Part shown: positions 7,785 through 14,566 of the stretch, piece by piece | Numbering within the stretch: the stretch's first letter is position 1 | Layout of the letters: every line of letters starts with the position of its first letter | Assembly: GCA_023426265.1 (NCBI GenBank) | Contig: JAFABA010000005.1 | Span: forward strand, 1 to 17,552 | Source of the DNA: Bacillota bacterium | GTDB taxonomy: Bacteria > Bacillota > Clostridia > Christensenellales > CAG-138 | Direction of reading: 5' to 3' | Length of the DNA stretch: 17,552 bases | The notes under the pieces: model-generated | What the model was told of the DNA's origin: nothing | Database searches by the model: none | The model's input: only the letters and a program-made list of their open reading frames with translations | Translations under genes and position numbers: made by a program

Positions 7785-7802
7785 TAAAAAAACGCTTTTC
7801 TC
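7785..7802. promoter_or_regulatory. Possible third, weaker LacI-type operator (autoregulatory)
   Basis: Read on the minus strand, GAGAAAAGCGTTTTTTTA matches the O1/O2 consensus CAGAAAAACGTTATTCTG at 13 of 18 positions, including the central CG. It covers the predicted start site and leader of the regulator gene and touches its ribosome-binding site. The A/T-rich composition inflates chance similarity, so this is tentative. Confidence 0.3.
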
Positions 7803-7808
7803 TTAACA

Positions 7809-7838
7809 ATTATAGACGAAAGACCTATGGGCTGGCAA
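7809..7838 (-). promoter_or_regulatory. Predicted promoter of the LacI-family regulator gene
   Basis: On the minus strand TTGCCA (7833-7838) and a consensus TATAAT (7809-7814) are 18 bases apart. The start site would be near 7802, about 30 bases before the ATG at 7772. Confidence 0.65.
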
Positions 7839-7912
7839 GCGATGAAAATAAAAACCAAAAGTCCTGGGCATTTTATGGCCAATATCGCAATGGATCGTCT
7901 AAAAAATTACCC

Positions 7913-7941
7913 TTGCATTTTTTTTTAAGCCGCTTTATGAT
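7913..7941 (+). promoter_or_regulatory. Sigma-A promoter of the mutarotase-kinase-epimerase operon
   Basis: TTGCAT (7913-7918) and TATGAT (7936-7941) are separated by 17 bases, with a run of T in the spacer. The start site would be near 7948, immediately before the LacI-type palindrome at 7951-7968, which would block initiation or early elongation when occupied. Confidence 0.65.
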
Positions 7942-7950
7942 GTATTTTAT

Positions 7951-7968
7951 CAGAAAAACGTTATTTTC
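7951..7968. promoter_or_regulatory. Predicted LacI-family operator O2
   Basis: CAGAAAAACGTTATTTTC shares 15 consecutive bases with the reverse complement of O1 (6628-6645) and has the same central CG. It lies just downstream of the predicted start site of the plus-strand sugar operon. The same site at two divergent promoters around a LacI gene is strong contextual support. Confidence 0.7.
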
Positions 7969-8019
7969 ACTTCGTATTGTTCTCATAACTCTTTTTGAAC
8001 ATGAACAGGAGGATCAAGG

Positions 8020-8448
8020 ATGCTGCGCTCCATTCCCAAGACAATTTCGCCCGAACTGATGAAGGTCATGATGGAAATGGGCCATAGCGATAGATTGGTT
8101 ATCGCGGACGCCAATTTTCCTGCGGCGGCGCACGCAAAACGGCTCATCCGGGCGGACGGGATGGAAATCCCCGAACTTTTGGACGCCATTCTGCGGTTTT
8201 TTCCGCTGGACGGCTTTGTAAAAGACCCGGTCAGCCTTATGCGCCCGCTGGATACGGAACCGACCCCTGAAATCTGGGCCACATACGAGAAATTGATCCG
8301 GGAGCATGACGTAGAGGGCGCGTTTACGGAATTTTCTTTGATTGGCCGGCTTGCGTTTTATGAAGAAACGGAATCCGCCTATGCGGTGGTGGCGACGGGT
8401 ACGACCGCGCGCTACGCAAACATCGTGCTGCAAAAGGGCGTGATCTGA
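8020..8448 (+). CDS. fucU: RbsD/FucU-family sugar mutarotase (FucU-like)
   Basis: Small cytosolic enzyme of 142 residues that interconverts alpha and beta anomers of a sugar so that the next enzyme receives the right form. The N-terminus MLRSIPKTISPELMKVMMEMGHSDRLVIADANFPA closely follows E. coli FucU, including the catalytic-region histidine of EMGH and the DANFPA segment. The C-terminus (RLAFYEETESAYAVVATGTTARYANIVLQKGV) also matches, including the family's closing YGNI/YANI motif. The ATG at 8020 has GGAGG 7 bases upstream. It is the first gene of the plus-strand sugar operon. FucU versus RbsD subtype is judged from overall resemblance; the sugar need not be fucose. Confidence 0.93.
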   Translation: MLRSIPKTISPELMKVMMEMGHSDRLVIADANFPAAAHAKRLIRADGMEIPELLDAILRFFPLDGFVKDPVSLMRPLDTEPTPEIWATYEKLIREHDVEGAFTEFSLIGRLAFYEETESAYAVVATGTTARYANIVLQKGVI

Positions 8449-8492
8449 GGAGGATTGTCTTTCTGAAAATTTGCAGGACAGGAGGGGCGTAG

Positions 8493-10016
8493 ATGAAATA
8501 TTACCTTGGCATCGACAATGGAGGCACCACGACCAAAGCGGCGCTCTATACTGCGCGTGGCGAAGAGATCGGCATGGCGTCCGTCAGCACAAAGGCCGTT
8601 GTGCCCAAGCCGAATTTCGTGGAGCGTGATATGCTGGAAATGTGGGAGGACAACTGCCGCGTAATCCGCAAGCTGTTGCGGGATACCGGCATTGATCCCG
8701 CGGATATCGCATGCATCGCCTGCTGCGGGCACGGCAAGGGAGTATATCTATGGGGAAAAGACGGCGCGCCTGCCTATAACGGCATCCTTTCCGCGGATAA
8801 CAGGGCTGTGGAGTATTCAAAAAGATGGCTCCGGGACGGCACGCTTGAAAAAGTGTACCCGCTGACCTGCCAGAGCATCATGGCCTGCCAGCCGGTCGCG
8901 ATACTCGCCTGGATGAAGGATCATGCGCCGGACGTGCTCGACCGCATACAATGGGTGTTTTCCTGCAAGGATTATATCCGTTTTTGCCTGACAGGGGGAG
9001 CGTATGGGGAAATGACAGATTTCTCCGGCTGCAACCTTGTCAACCTCCATACTCGCGGGTATGACAGGGAGATCCTTCGGGCGTTTGGCCTGGAGGAACT
9101 CTATGAAAAGCTTCCCCCGCTCAGGGAGTCCATTGCGCTTTGCGGCAAAGTGACCGAGCGGGCCGCGGAGCAAACGGGATTAAAGGCCAGCACCCCCGTT
9201 GCCGCCGGAATGTTCGATATCGACGCCTGCGCGCTGGCGGTGGGCGTGGTGGACGAAGAACATATCTGCATGATCGCGGGAACCTGGAGTATCAACGAAT
9301 ATATCCAGAAAACGCCCGTAACGGACGAAAGCGTGCTGATGAATTCGCTGTTCTGCCTGCCCGGCTATTATCTCATTGAGGAAAGCAGCGCGACTTCCGC
9401 GGGCAACAACGAATGGTTCATCAACACCCTGCTGCCCGAGCTGCGCGTTCAGGCGGAGCAGGAACACAAAAGCATATACGAAATCACAAACGCATGGGTC
9501 GGTTCCATACCGGTGGAAGAGCCGTGTCCCATATTCACACCGTTTTTGATGGCCAGCAATGTAAACCCGGACGCAAAGGCATCGTTTCTTGGCGTCACCA
9601 ATTATCATACCCGCGCGCATCTGATGCGCAGCGTATACGAAGGAATCGCCTTTTGCCACAGGTATCACTTTGAAAAACTGATGCGCAACCGCACCCAGCC
9701 GCTCAAAAGCATCCGCTTGGCGGGCGGGGTGGCAAGATCACGCGAGTGGGTCCAGATGTTTTCTAGCGTCATGGGGCACCCCGTGGAGGTGGTGGAAGTC
9801 AATGAAACGGGCGCGCTGGGCTGCGCCATTTCCGCAGCGGTCGCCTGCGGCGAATATGCGGACCTGAATGAGGCTGCGGCGGCAATGACGAAGGTGCTCT
9901 ACCGGGCGGAGCCAAATATGGCCCACCGGGCGATTTATGATCAGAAATATGGCCTTTACTGCCTTGCGCTGGAGCTGCTCGATCCATTCTGGAGCAGGCT
10001 TAAAGCGCTGTATTGA
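8493..10016 (+). CDS. lyxK: FGGY-family carbohydrate kinase, L-xylulokinase (LyxK)-like
   Basis: ATP-dependent sugar kinase of 507 residues that would phosphorylate a ketose. The N-terminal phosphate-binding motif is LGIDNGGTTTKAALY (about 5-19). ERDMLEMW and NGILSADNRAVEYSKRW are FGGY family landmarks. Asp242 in AGMFDIDACALAVG is the likely catalytic base, followed by GTWSINEY. The C-terminal adenosine motif is LAGGVARSREWVQMFSSVMGHPVEVVEVNETGALGCA. Extended stretches (the N-terminus, EKVYPLTCQS, CKDYIRFCLTG, SATSAGNNEWF) resemble E. coli LyxK more than xylulokinase or ribulokinase. The ATG at 8493 follows GGAGGGG, 44 bases after the mutarotase stop. Pairing with a UlaE-like epimerase supports an L-xylulose-type substrate. 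Family is certain; exact substrate is inferred. Confidence 0.92.
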   Translation: MKYYLGIDNGGTTTKAALYTARGEEIGMASVSTKAVVPKPNFVERDMLEMWEDNCRVIRKLLRDTGIDPADIACIACCGHGKGVYLWGKDGAPAYNGILSADNRAVEYSKRWLRDGTLEKVYPLTCQSIMACQPVAILAWMKDHAPDVLDRIQWVFSCKDYIRFCLTGGAYGEMTDFSGCNLVNLHTRGYDREILRAFGLEELYEKLPPLRESIALCGKVTERAAEQTGLKASTPVAAGMFDIDACALAVGVVDEEHICMIAGTWSINEYIQKTPVTDESVLMNSLFCLPGYYLIEESSATSAGNNEWFINTLLPELRVQAEQEHKSIYEITNAWVGSIPVEEPCPIFTPFLMASNVNPDAKASFLGVTNYHTRAHLMRSVYEGIAFCHRYHFEKLMRNRTQPLKSIRLAGGVARSREWVQMFSSVMGHPVEVVEVNETGALGCAISAAVACGEYADLNEAAAAMTKVLYRAEPNMAHRAIYDQKYGLYCLALELLDPFWSRLKALY

Positions 10017-10051
10017 ACGATCGCCGCGCTTTTTTACACTGGGGGTCATAC

Positions 10052-10891
10052 ATGCAGAATTACCGTTTGGGATTATATGAAAAAGCGATGCCGGAGCATT
10101 TAAGCTGGGCGGAAAAGCTTTCCGGCGCGAAACGGGCGGGATACGATTATCTGGAAATGAGCGTGGACGAAGGGCCGGTAAAGCTCAGCAGGCTGGATAT
10201 GCCGGCGGCGGAGCGGCTGGAGCTTCAGCGTGAAATGTCGCGTCAGGAAATTCGCGTTGAAAGTATGTGCCTTTCCGCGCACCGTCGCTTTCCGCTGGGA
10301 AGCCTGGATGCCGCCGTGCGGGAGCGGAGCATGGAAATACTCAAAAAGGCTGTGCTTCTTGCCCGCGATCTTGGCATCCGCATTATACAGATCGCGGGGT
10401 ACGATGAATATTACAATCCCTCAAGCGAACAGACCAGGGCCTATTTTGGGGAAAGCCTCGGCGCCTGCGTGGAGGTGGCGGAACAATACGGCGTATTGCT
10501 TGGGTTTGAAACCATGGAAACCGAATTTATGAATTCGGTGCAAAAGGCGCTGCGCTGGGTAAAAAGGATCAATTCCCCATATCTCCAGATCTATCCGGAT
10601 TCCGGTAATATTACAAACGCCGCGCTTGCACACGGGAAAGATGTGCTGGAGGATATTCGGCTTGGCGCGGGACATCTTGCGGCGGTTCACTTAAAGGAAT
10701 CATTGCCCGGGAAATATCGTGAAATTCCGTATGGAAACGGGCACGTGGATTTTCAGGCCGTCATCCGCCAGGCGTATGCGTTGGGCGTACGCCGGTTTAC
10801 GGGCGAGTTCTGGTATAATGGGGATGAGGATTGGCTAGGGTATATCAAAAGAAACGGGGCGTATCTGCGTACGGGGAACATGCAGGCATAG
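10052..10891 (+). CDS. ulaE: L-xylulose-5-phosphate 3-epimerase (UlaE/SgbU-like)
   Basis: Cytosolic TIM-barrel sugar-phosphate epimerase of 279 residues, AP-endonuclease 2 superfamily. It would convert L-xylulose 5-phosphate to L-ribulose 5-phosphate. The resemblance to E. coli UlaE/SgbU is close: GLYEKAMPEHLSWAEKL, YLEMSVDE followed by LSRLDM, SMCLSAHRRFPLGSLDAAVRERSMEI, IRIIQIAGYDEYY, LQIYPDSGNITN and HLAAVHLKES. The metal ligands of this fold would include Glu in GFETME, Asp in YPDSGN, His in AVHLKE and Glu in TGEFW. The ATG at 10052 is preceded by GGGGG; an upstream in-frame start at 10013 would overlap the kinase and lacks support. It is the last gene of the plus-strand sugar operon. No L-ribulose-5-phosphate 4-epimerase follows, so the next step must be encoded elsewhere. 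Confidence 0.93.
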   Translation: MQNYRLGLYEKAMPEHLSWAEKLSGAKRAGYDYLEMSVDEGPVKLSRLDMPAAERLELQREMSRQEIRVESMCLSAHRRFPLGSLDAAVRERSMEILKKAVLLARDLGIRIIQIAGYDEYYNPSSEQTRAYFGESLGACVEVAEQYGVLLGFETMETEFMNSVQKALRWVKRINSPYLQIYPDSGNITNAALAHGKDVLEDIRLGAGHLAAVHLKESLPGKYREIPYGNGHVDFQAVIRQAYALGVRRFTGEFWYNGDEDWLGYIKRNGAYLRTGNMQA

Positions 10892-10902
10892 CACCCAATA
10901 GA

Positions 10903-10929
10903 GAAAGGAGGGAAGTTTTCCCTCCTTTC
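10903..10929. terminator. Hairpin between converging operons, probable terminator
   Basis: GAAAGGAGGGA (10903-10913) pairs perfectly with TCCCTCCTTTC (10919-10929) around a 5-base loop. It lies in the 57-base gap between the converging epimerase (ends 10891) and transporter (ends 10949) genes. The U-tract is short in both directions, so the stem is clear but termination efficiency is uncertain. Confidence 0.6.
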
Positions 10930-10948
10930 ATGCATAAAATCATACCCC

Positions 10949-12334
10949 TTAAACAAGGAACATTGCGACGATCACCGTTACCGCCAGGCCGATTGCGACC
11001 GGGATCAGGTTTTTTCTTGCGAGGTCCGCGGCCTTGACGTTGCAGATGGCGGCGACGGGGATGACTGCCCATGGAATGATCGTACCGCCGTCCACCCAAA
11101 TGGTGACTACCTGGCCCAGTGCCGCAATCGTGGCGGCGCTCGCGCCGGTGGCAATGGAGAACGTATGCGCGAGCGAGCCTAAGAGCGGCAGACCCGAGAA
11201 GCCGGAGCCGTCCAGACCCGTGACGATGCCGACGAGCGCCTCCACAATCACCACGAAGCCGCCGCCCAGCTTCATGTTTTCCGCCAGGAACAGGCCGAAG
11301 TCGTTGAGGATGCTGGGGCTCCCTTCGCCTAAGACTTTTGCCGCCATTTCGCCGCTGCCCATAAAGAAGAACCCGGCTATGATGATGACCGGCCCGAATA
11401 TCTTTATGGCGAACATGAAGCCCTCGCGGAAATGGTCCGCAATCGCTTCCAGGGAAGCGAAAAATTCGCCGCGGAATATGGTGATGAGGCCCAGTACCAC
11501 AATGGCCGTGCCGCCGACGAGAGCCGTGGCGTCGCCGCCGCGCAGGTCGAATAGCAGCATCAGCGCGATATCGGCAACGAACAGCAGTGGGGTCAATATG
11601 GCGATGATGTATGCGAAGGGCGTGTGCTTTTTGGGGGCCGCTTCCTCTGCATTGTCCGGAGTTCGTTCCACAGAACCGCCGCCCGCGGTCGCAGCCATCG
11701 CTTTGTTTTCGCGCATGAACATGATCCAACATGCCGCGATGGTCACAACGGACATCACAGCCCAGAGCGGCACGCTGGCCTGTATGACGGCGCTCGGGTC
11801 AAGGCCCGCCGCCTTGGCCGTAATAGCAGGCGCGCCCTGTATGATAAAATCGCCCGAAAGCCCGATGCCGTGGCCGAATATGTTCATAGCCACCGCGCAC
11901 CAGATATTGGGGAGCCCCACCTTGAGCGCCACCGGCAGCATCAGCGCGCCGACAAGCGCTACGGCGGGGGAGGGCCATACGAACCAGGAAACGACGAGCA
12001 TCACGGCGCCCACCACAAAGAATGCGACCTTCTTGCTTTTGACGATTTTTTTGATGGGCGCAACCATCAGCTCATCCGCGCCGATGCTGGTCAGGCCCTT
12101 GGACATCGCCACCACAATGCCGATGACTACGATGATGCCTAGGAACTCCACGCCCGCGTTCACCACGGAATTGTAGAGCACCTGCACCGCCTTCACGATA
12201 TTTCCCGTTGCGGCAAGCCCCATCAGGAACATGCCGATGATACATGGCAGCACGATCTCCTTTTTCATCAGAAGTATGGCGATGATTAACAGCGTCATAA
12301 TCAGGTACACATAATGCAGCAATCCAAGGTTCAT
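10949..12334 (-). CDS. Multi-pass membrane transporter, probable organic-anion permease
   Basis: Integral membrane protein of 461 residues with about 11-12 hydrophobic segments and one charged cytoplasmic-type loop (about 209-238, including GGGSVERTPDNAEEAAPKK). Notable motifs are WPSPAVALVGALMLPVALKVGLP (about 120-142) with NIFGHGIGLSGDFIIQGAP (about 151-169), and a second-half counterpart IVTGLDGSGFSGLPLLGSLA followed by ALGQVVTIWVDGGTIIPW. This two-half layout with a Gly/Ser/Asp-rich re-entrant signature resembles ion-transporter-superfamily carriers (GntP/DcuC/CitM-like), but I cannot fix the family. The ATG at 12334 has GGGGGG upstream. It is the second gene behind an FAD-dependent oxidoreductase, suggesting it imports or exports that enzyme's substrate or product. 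Confidence 0.8.
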   Translation of the reverse strand: MNLGLLHYVYLIMTLLIIAILLMKKEIVLPCIIGMFLMGLAATGNIVKAVQVLYNSVVNAGVEFLGIIVVIGIVVAMSKGLTSIGADELMVAPIKKIVKSKKVAFFVVGAVMLVVSWFVWPSPAVALVGALMLPVALKVGLPNIWCAVAMNIFGHGIGLSGDFIIQGAPAITAKAAGLDPSAVIQASVPLWAVMSVVTIAACWIMFMRENKAMAATAGGGSVERTPDNAEEAAPKKHTPFAYIIAILTPLLFVADIALMLLFDLRGGDATALVGGTAIVVLGLITIFRGEFFASLEAIADHFREGFMFAIKIFGPVIIIAGFFFMGSGEMAAKVLGEGSPSILNDFGLFLAENMKLGGGFVVIVEALVGIVTGLDGSGFSGLPLLGSLAHTFSIATGASAATIAALGQVVTIWVDGGTIIPWAVIPVAAICNVKAADLARKNLIPVAIGLAVTVIVAMFLV

Positions 12335-12379
12335 ATCGTTCCCCCCCAACTAAAATTTTGAAAGTGTTATCCCAGGCGC

Positions 12380-12425
12380 CGGCCTTTTTGCGGCGTTTCT
12401 CCCTGACGCCGCAGGCCGTTTTTTT
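12380..12425. other. Intercistronic hairpin with a T-run on the plus strand
   Basis: CGGCCT + GCGGCGT (12380-12385, 12390-12396) pair with ACGCCGC + AGGCCG (12406-12412, 12413-12418), interrupted by a small bulge, and TTTTTTT follows at 12419-12425. Read on the plus strand it looks like a rho-independent terminator, yet the genes on both sides run on the minus strand, where no U-tract follows. It may stop antisense read-through, or act as a processing or stability element between the oxidoreductase and transporter cistrons. Confidence 0.55.
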
Positions 12426-12429
12426 CGCG

Positions 12430-13710
12430 TTAGGCCACAAAAAGGTTTTTTGAAAATATGTCCGCAAGGCCCAAAGCCGCCACGCGGTCATGGATTTTGC
12501 GGATATCCGTCGTATACAGGTTCAGCTCCTTCATACGCTCAAAGAGCACCGAGCCGGAGAATGTGTACTTAAGTCCCAGCCCGCGTTCCGTTGCCATCTG
12601 TTCGCGCACATAGGCAATTGCCTCTCCAATGGCCAGCTGGCGCGAAAGGATCACGGGCGCCTTCCCGCGCGAAAACCGCACCGCGTTGCAGCCCGCAAGC
12701 GTGCCCGTTACGATTGCCTCGGTATGCCCCACTAAAAGCCCTGCCTTTTCCCCGGCGCAGAAGAGGTTCTTGACACCCTTTACCTGGAGCGCGTCGTCCC
12801 GCGGGGCCATGGCGAAGAAGCGCATGGAGTTGCCGCGCCCGCCCGCGTAGGGGTCCTCGTACCGGGCGTTTTCAAAACCGGGTATCTGATGCAGCCTCTC
12901 CAGTTCAAAGAACGGGGCCATCAGCTTTGCGTGGCCGGTATCCAGCAGCACAACATTCTTTTTGAATTCCGCCAATGCGTACTGCTGGCAGGCCTTGATG
13001 TCCAGATGGTCCTCAATGAGCTCAACGGGTATCGGGATGACGGCGACGCCGGTCCTGTTGAGCATCTCCACAATTTTGGGTGAAAGCGATTCCTTATGTA
13101 GCTTGCAGGAGCCGCTCATGGCGCCGATGGAGCCGTTCGCCTTCTTCCCCTGAATTTCCGTTACGCCAGCAAGCCCGGTTAAGCTTACCCTGCCGCCAAA
13201 GCTCGGGCAGCGCAGGATACACATGGCACAGCCGTTGCCGTACTTGGCGCAGTTGCTCGTGGGCCCCGCGGTGCCCGTGGTATCGATAAACACGTCGCCT
13301 TTATAGGTGTTGCCGCCCGCATCGGCCACGCTTTTGATGGTCTCCCCATCCATATCCACCCGGTTGACGCGCGTGTTGAAGCAGATATCCACGCCCAGTT
13401 TCAAAAGGTATTTTGTAACGGCGCCAGGTGTGGTGCCGATATCGTAAAGGCTTGCGTGCTTATGGCCGGGGAAATCGATGTTTTTGTGGCGGGACTGCGC
13501 GTCCGTAATGCGGAACAGGTCCCCGCCGCCCAAGGCGATGGCTTCCTCCGCCGCCGTAAAGCGCCCGTTGTTGCGCATAATGCCGCCCACCAGGCCCGTG
13601 CCCAAAAGCATATCCGTACGCTCAAGCAGCGTTACCTCCGCGCCATTCTTCTTTGCGCTGATGGCTGCGGCACAGCCGGACCATCCTCCTCCTGCGATAA
13701 CTACTCGCAT
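12430..13710 (-). CDS. FAD-dependent oxidoreductase with four-cysteine cluster
   Basis: Flavoprotein of 426 residues. The N-terminal dinucleotide-binding motif is VVIAGGGWSGCAAAISAKKNGAEVTLLER (GxGxxG at 7-12). The C-terminal FAD segment is NLFCAGEKAGLLVGHTEAIVTGTLAGCNAVR, as in the FAD_oxidored/GidA-like group. A cluster Cys154-x6-Cys161-x2-Cys164-x3-Cys168 (NCAKYGNGCAMCILRCPSFGGR) could bind an iron-sulfur cluster or act in redox. The in-frame start at 13728 is possible, but the ATG at 13710 has AAGGAGG at normal distance and brings the FAD motif to the very N-terminus. The co-transcribed transporter suggests oxidation or reduction of an organic acid or similar transported metabolite. No substrate can be named. 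Confidence 0.88.
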   Translation of the reverse strand: MRVVIAGGGWSGCAAAISAKKNGAEVTLLERTDMLLGTGLVGGIMRNNGRFTAAEEAIALGGGDLFRITDAQSRHKNIDFPGHKHASLYDIGTTPGAVTKYLLKLGVDICFNTRVNRVDMDGETIKSVADAGGNTYKGDVFIDTTGTAGPTSNCAKYGNGCAMCILRCPSFGGRVSLTGLAGVTEIQGKKANGSIGAMSGSCKLHKESLSPKIVEMLNRTGVAVIPIPVELIEDHLDIKACQQYALAEFKKNVVLLDTGHAKLMAPFFELERLHQIPGFENARYEDPYAGGRGNSMRFFAMAPRDDALQVKGVKNLFCAGEKAGLLVGHTEAIVTGTLAGCNAVRFSRGKAPVILSRQLAIGEAIAYVREQMATERGLGLKYTFSGSVLFERMKELNLYTTDIRKIHDRVAALGLADIFSKNLFVA

Positions 13711-14243
13711 ATTTTTCCTCCTTCGCATATTTTCCGCGGCTATCCGCGGATCTCCCGTATACAGGAAAGGCGTTTACCAAAGAGCAAATGCAGCCGCATT
13801 TCACTGGTTGATAAACGCCATTATTTCCGGCATGCGCCGTTTTCAATGGGTTTAAGCATAAATTGGCCGCATTCGTTTGTCAGCGGTTTTTATTTTTCTT
13901 CAGGATCATAAATCCGGCGTATTCGGGGGTGTTTGGGGGACCTCCTTTCTGTGAGATTGAAATATCCACTTTGCATTCCCGTCAAAAACCGCCTGTGAAC
14001 GTATATGGACATTGTGTCTAATTTTCAGGCAAAAATGCATACAAAGCTGCAGCTAAGCGCTGCGGACGTTGTAAGCGGAAATGGATAATTAGAAAATATG
14101 CGGCGCGATGCCGTTTCAGTCCGCGCCCGCACGAAAATGAGCGGCAGGAAACGAAATGCATCTGAACTATGCTGCGAAGAATCAAGTGCGAGAAACAATC
14201 GCTCATTACCATCCCCGCTTTATTCGGAGTAAACGGAAGACGG
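13711..14243. other. Non-coding region upstream of the FAD-oxidoreductase operon
   Basis: No convincing gene was found in these 533 bases: the short open frames on both strands lack ribosome-binding sites and family-like composition. The part next to the oxidoreductase contains nested inverted repeats, described separately. An SD-like AAAGGAGG occurs on the minus strand at 13941-13948 without a start codon nearby. A nine-codon minus-strand frame (MILKKNKNR, ATG near 13910) has no good ribosome-binding site. I could not settle on a promoter: TTGACG at 13979-13984 (minus strand) is the best -35 candidate but has no clear -10. Confidence 0.5.
13733..13848 (-). promoter_or_regulatory. Highly structured 5' leader of the FAD-oxidoreductase gene
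   Basis: Three inverted repeats lie in tandem before the ATG at 13710. (1) TCCGCGG/CCGCGGA, a perfect 7-bp stem with a 4-base loop (13733-13750). (2) GGCGTTTA (13769-13776) with TAAACGCC (13812-13819), enclosing an inner AAATGC/GCATTT stem (13786-13801). (3) AATGG/CCATT outer arms (13818-13848) around CGGC/GCCG. I do not recognise a known riboswitch class. Conserved leader regulation is a hypothesis; the complementarity itself is visible. Confidence 0.4.
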
Positions 14244-14465
14244 CTATCGTTCCCGCTTTGCAAAATTTCCCCTTACGTTTTTGTTGATAAATGTGTTGAG
14301 ACCTTTGCCGATTTGGGCGAGTCTTTTCATTTCCTCTATATTGGAACTGCCCGCACTCCCGTACGTGTAAAGGTAGACGGTCCCGTCTGCGAATTGAATT
14401 CTTATAAAATCGTCTCCGCAGTCATAGAACTGTATTCCGGATTCCCCGTTTTGGTAGCGTACCAT
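14244..14465 (-). CDS. Small conserved-looking protein of unknown function (73 aa)
   Basis: The protein reads MVRYQNGESGIQFYDCGDDF, continues with IRIQFADGTVYLYTYGSAG, then NIEEMKRLAQIGKGLNTFINK and a basic end (VRGNFAKRER). It has a plausible folded layout: a beta-rich half with alternating hydrophobics (residues 10-35), then a helix, then a short tail. The pattern 'FxDGTVYLYTY...SNIEEMKRLAxxGKGLNTFINKxV' is one I associate with uncharacterised small bacterial proteins, loosely resembling the KTSC type. The start is ATG 14465, 10 bases after AAGGAGG; ATG 14474 is only 1 base from that site and ATG 14486 lies before it. It stands alone, with no neighbour close enough to form an operon. No function is proposed. 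Confidence 0.75.
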   Translation of the reverse strand: MVRYQNGESGIQFYDCGDDFIRIQFADGTVYLYTYGSAGSSNIEEMKRLAQIGKGLNTFINKNVRGNFAKRER

Positions 14466-14566
14466 GCCGTTCATACCTCCTTGCATATAGGAACAGTATG
14501 GTCCTTACAGCCGAATGAAATGCGCTCATAAGGCAGTAGGCAAATAGGCAGTCGTACGCATAAAGA

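Noticed and set aside
7748..8059. 103-codon plus-strand frame between the regulator and the mutarotase
   Set aside because: It runs through the predicted promoters and operators and overlaps the mutarotase start out of frame; no ribosome-binding site and no protein-like pattern.
8493..8760. Frameshift or pseudogene in the sugar kinase
   Set aside because: Several competing open frames overlap here, but the main frame is intact over 507 codons with all FGGY motifs in order.
10903..11037. Small gene starting at ATG 10930 after AAAGGAGGG
   Set aside because: The SD-like sequence is one arm of the intergenic hairpin, the reading frame runs antisense into the transporter gene, and the peptide is low-complexity Arg/Pro/Gly.
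11034..12176. Long open frame (380 codons) on the plus strand opposite the membrane transporter gene
   Set aside because: Its composition (Ala, Ser, Thr, Met, Pro-rich) is what the complement of a hydrophobic membrane protein gives; the minus-strand reading has membrane helices, a start and a ribosome-binding site.
13622..13846. 74-codon minus-strand frame across the start of the FAD oxidoreductase
   Set aside because: Overlaps the oxidoreductase start in another frame and passes through the structured leader; no ribosome-binding site.
13711..13990. T-box or known riboswitch in the oxidoreductase leader
   Set aside because: I looked for the T-box TGGxACCGCG element and motifs of common riboswitches and found none; only generic inverted repeats can be supported.
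14018..14263. 81-codon minus-strand frame downstream of the small orphan protein
   Set aside because: No ribosome-binding site, overlaps the end of the orphan gene, and composition rich in Arg, Ser and Cys without a recognisable fold.
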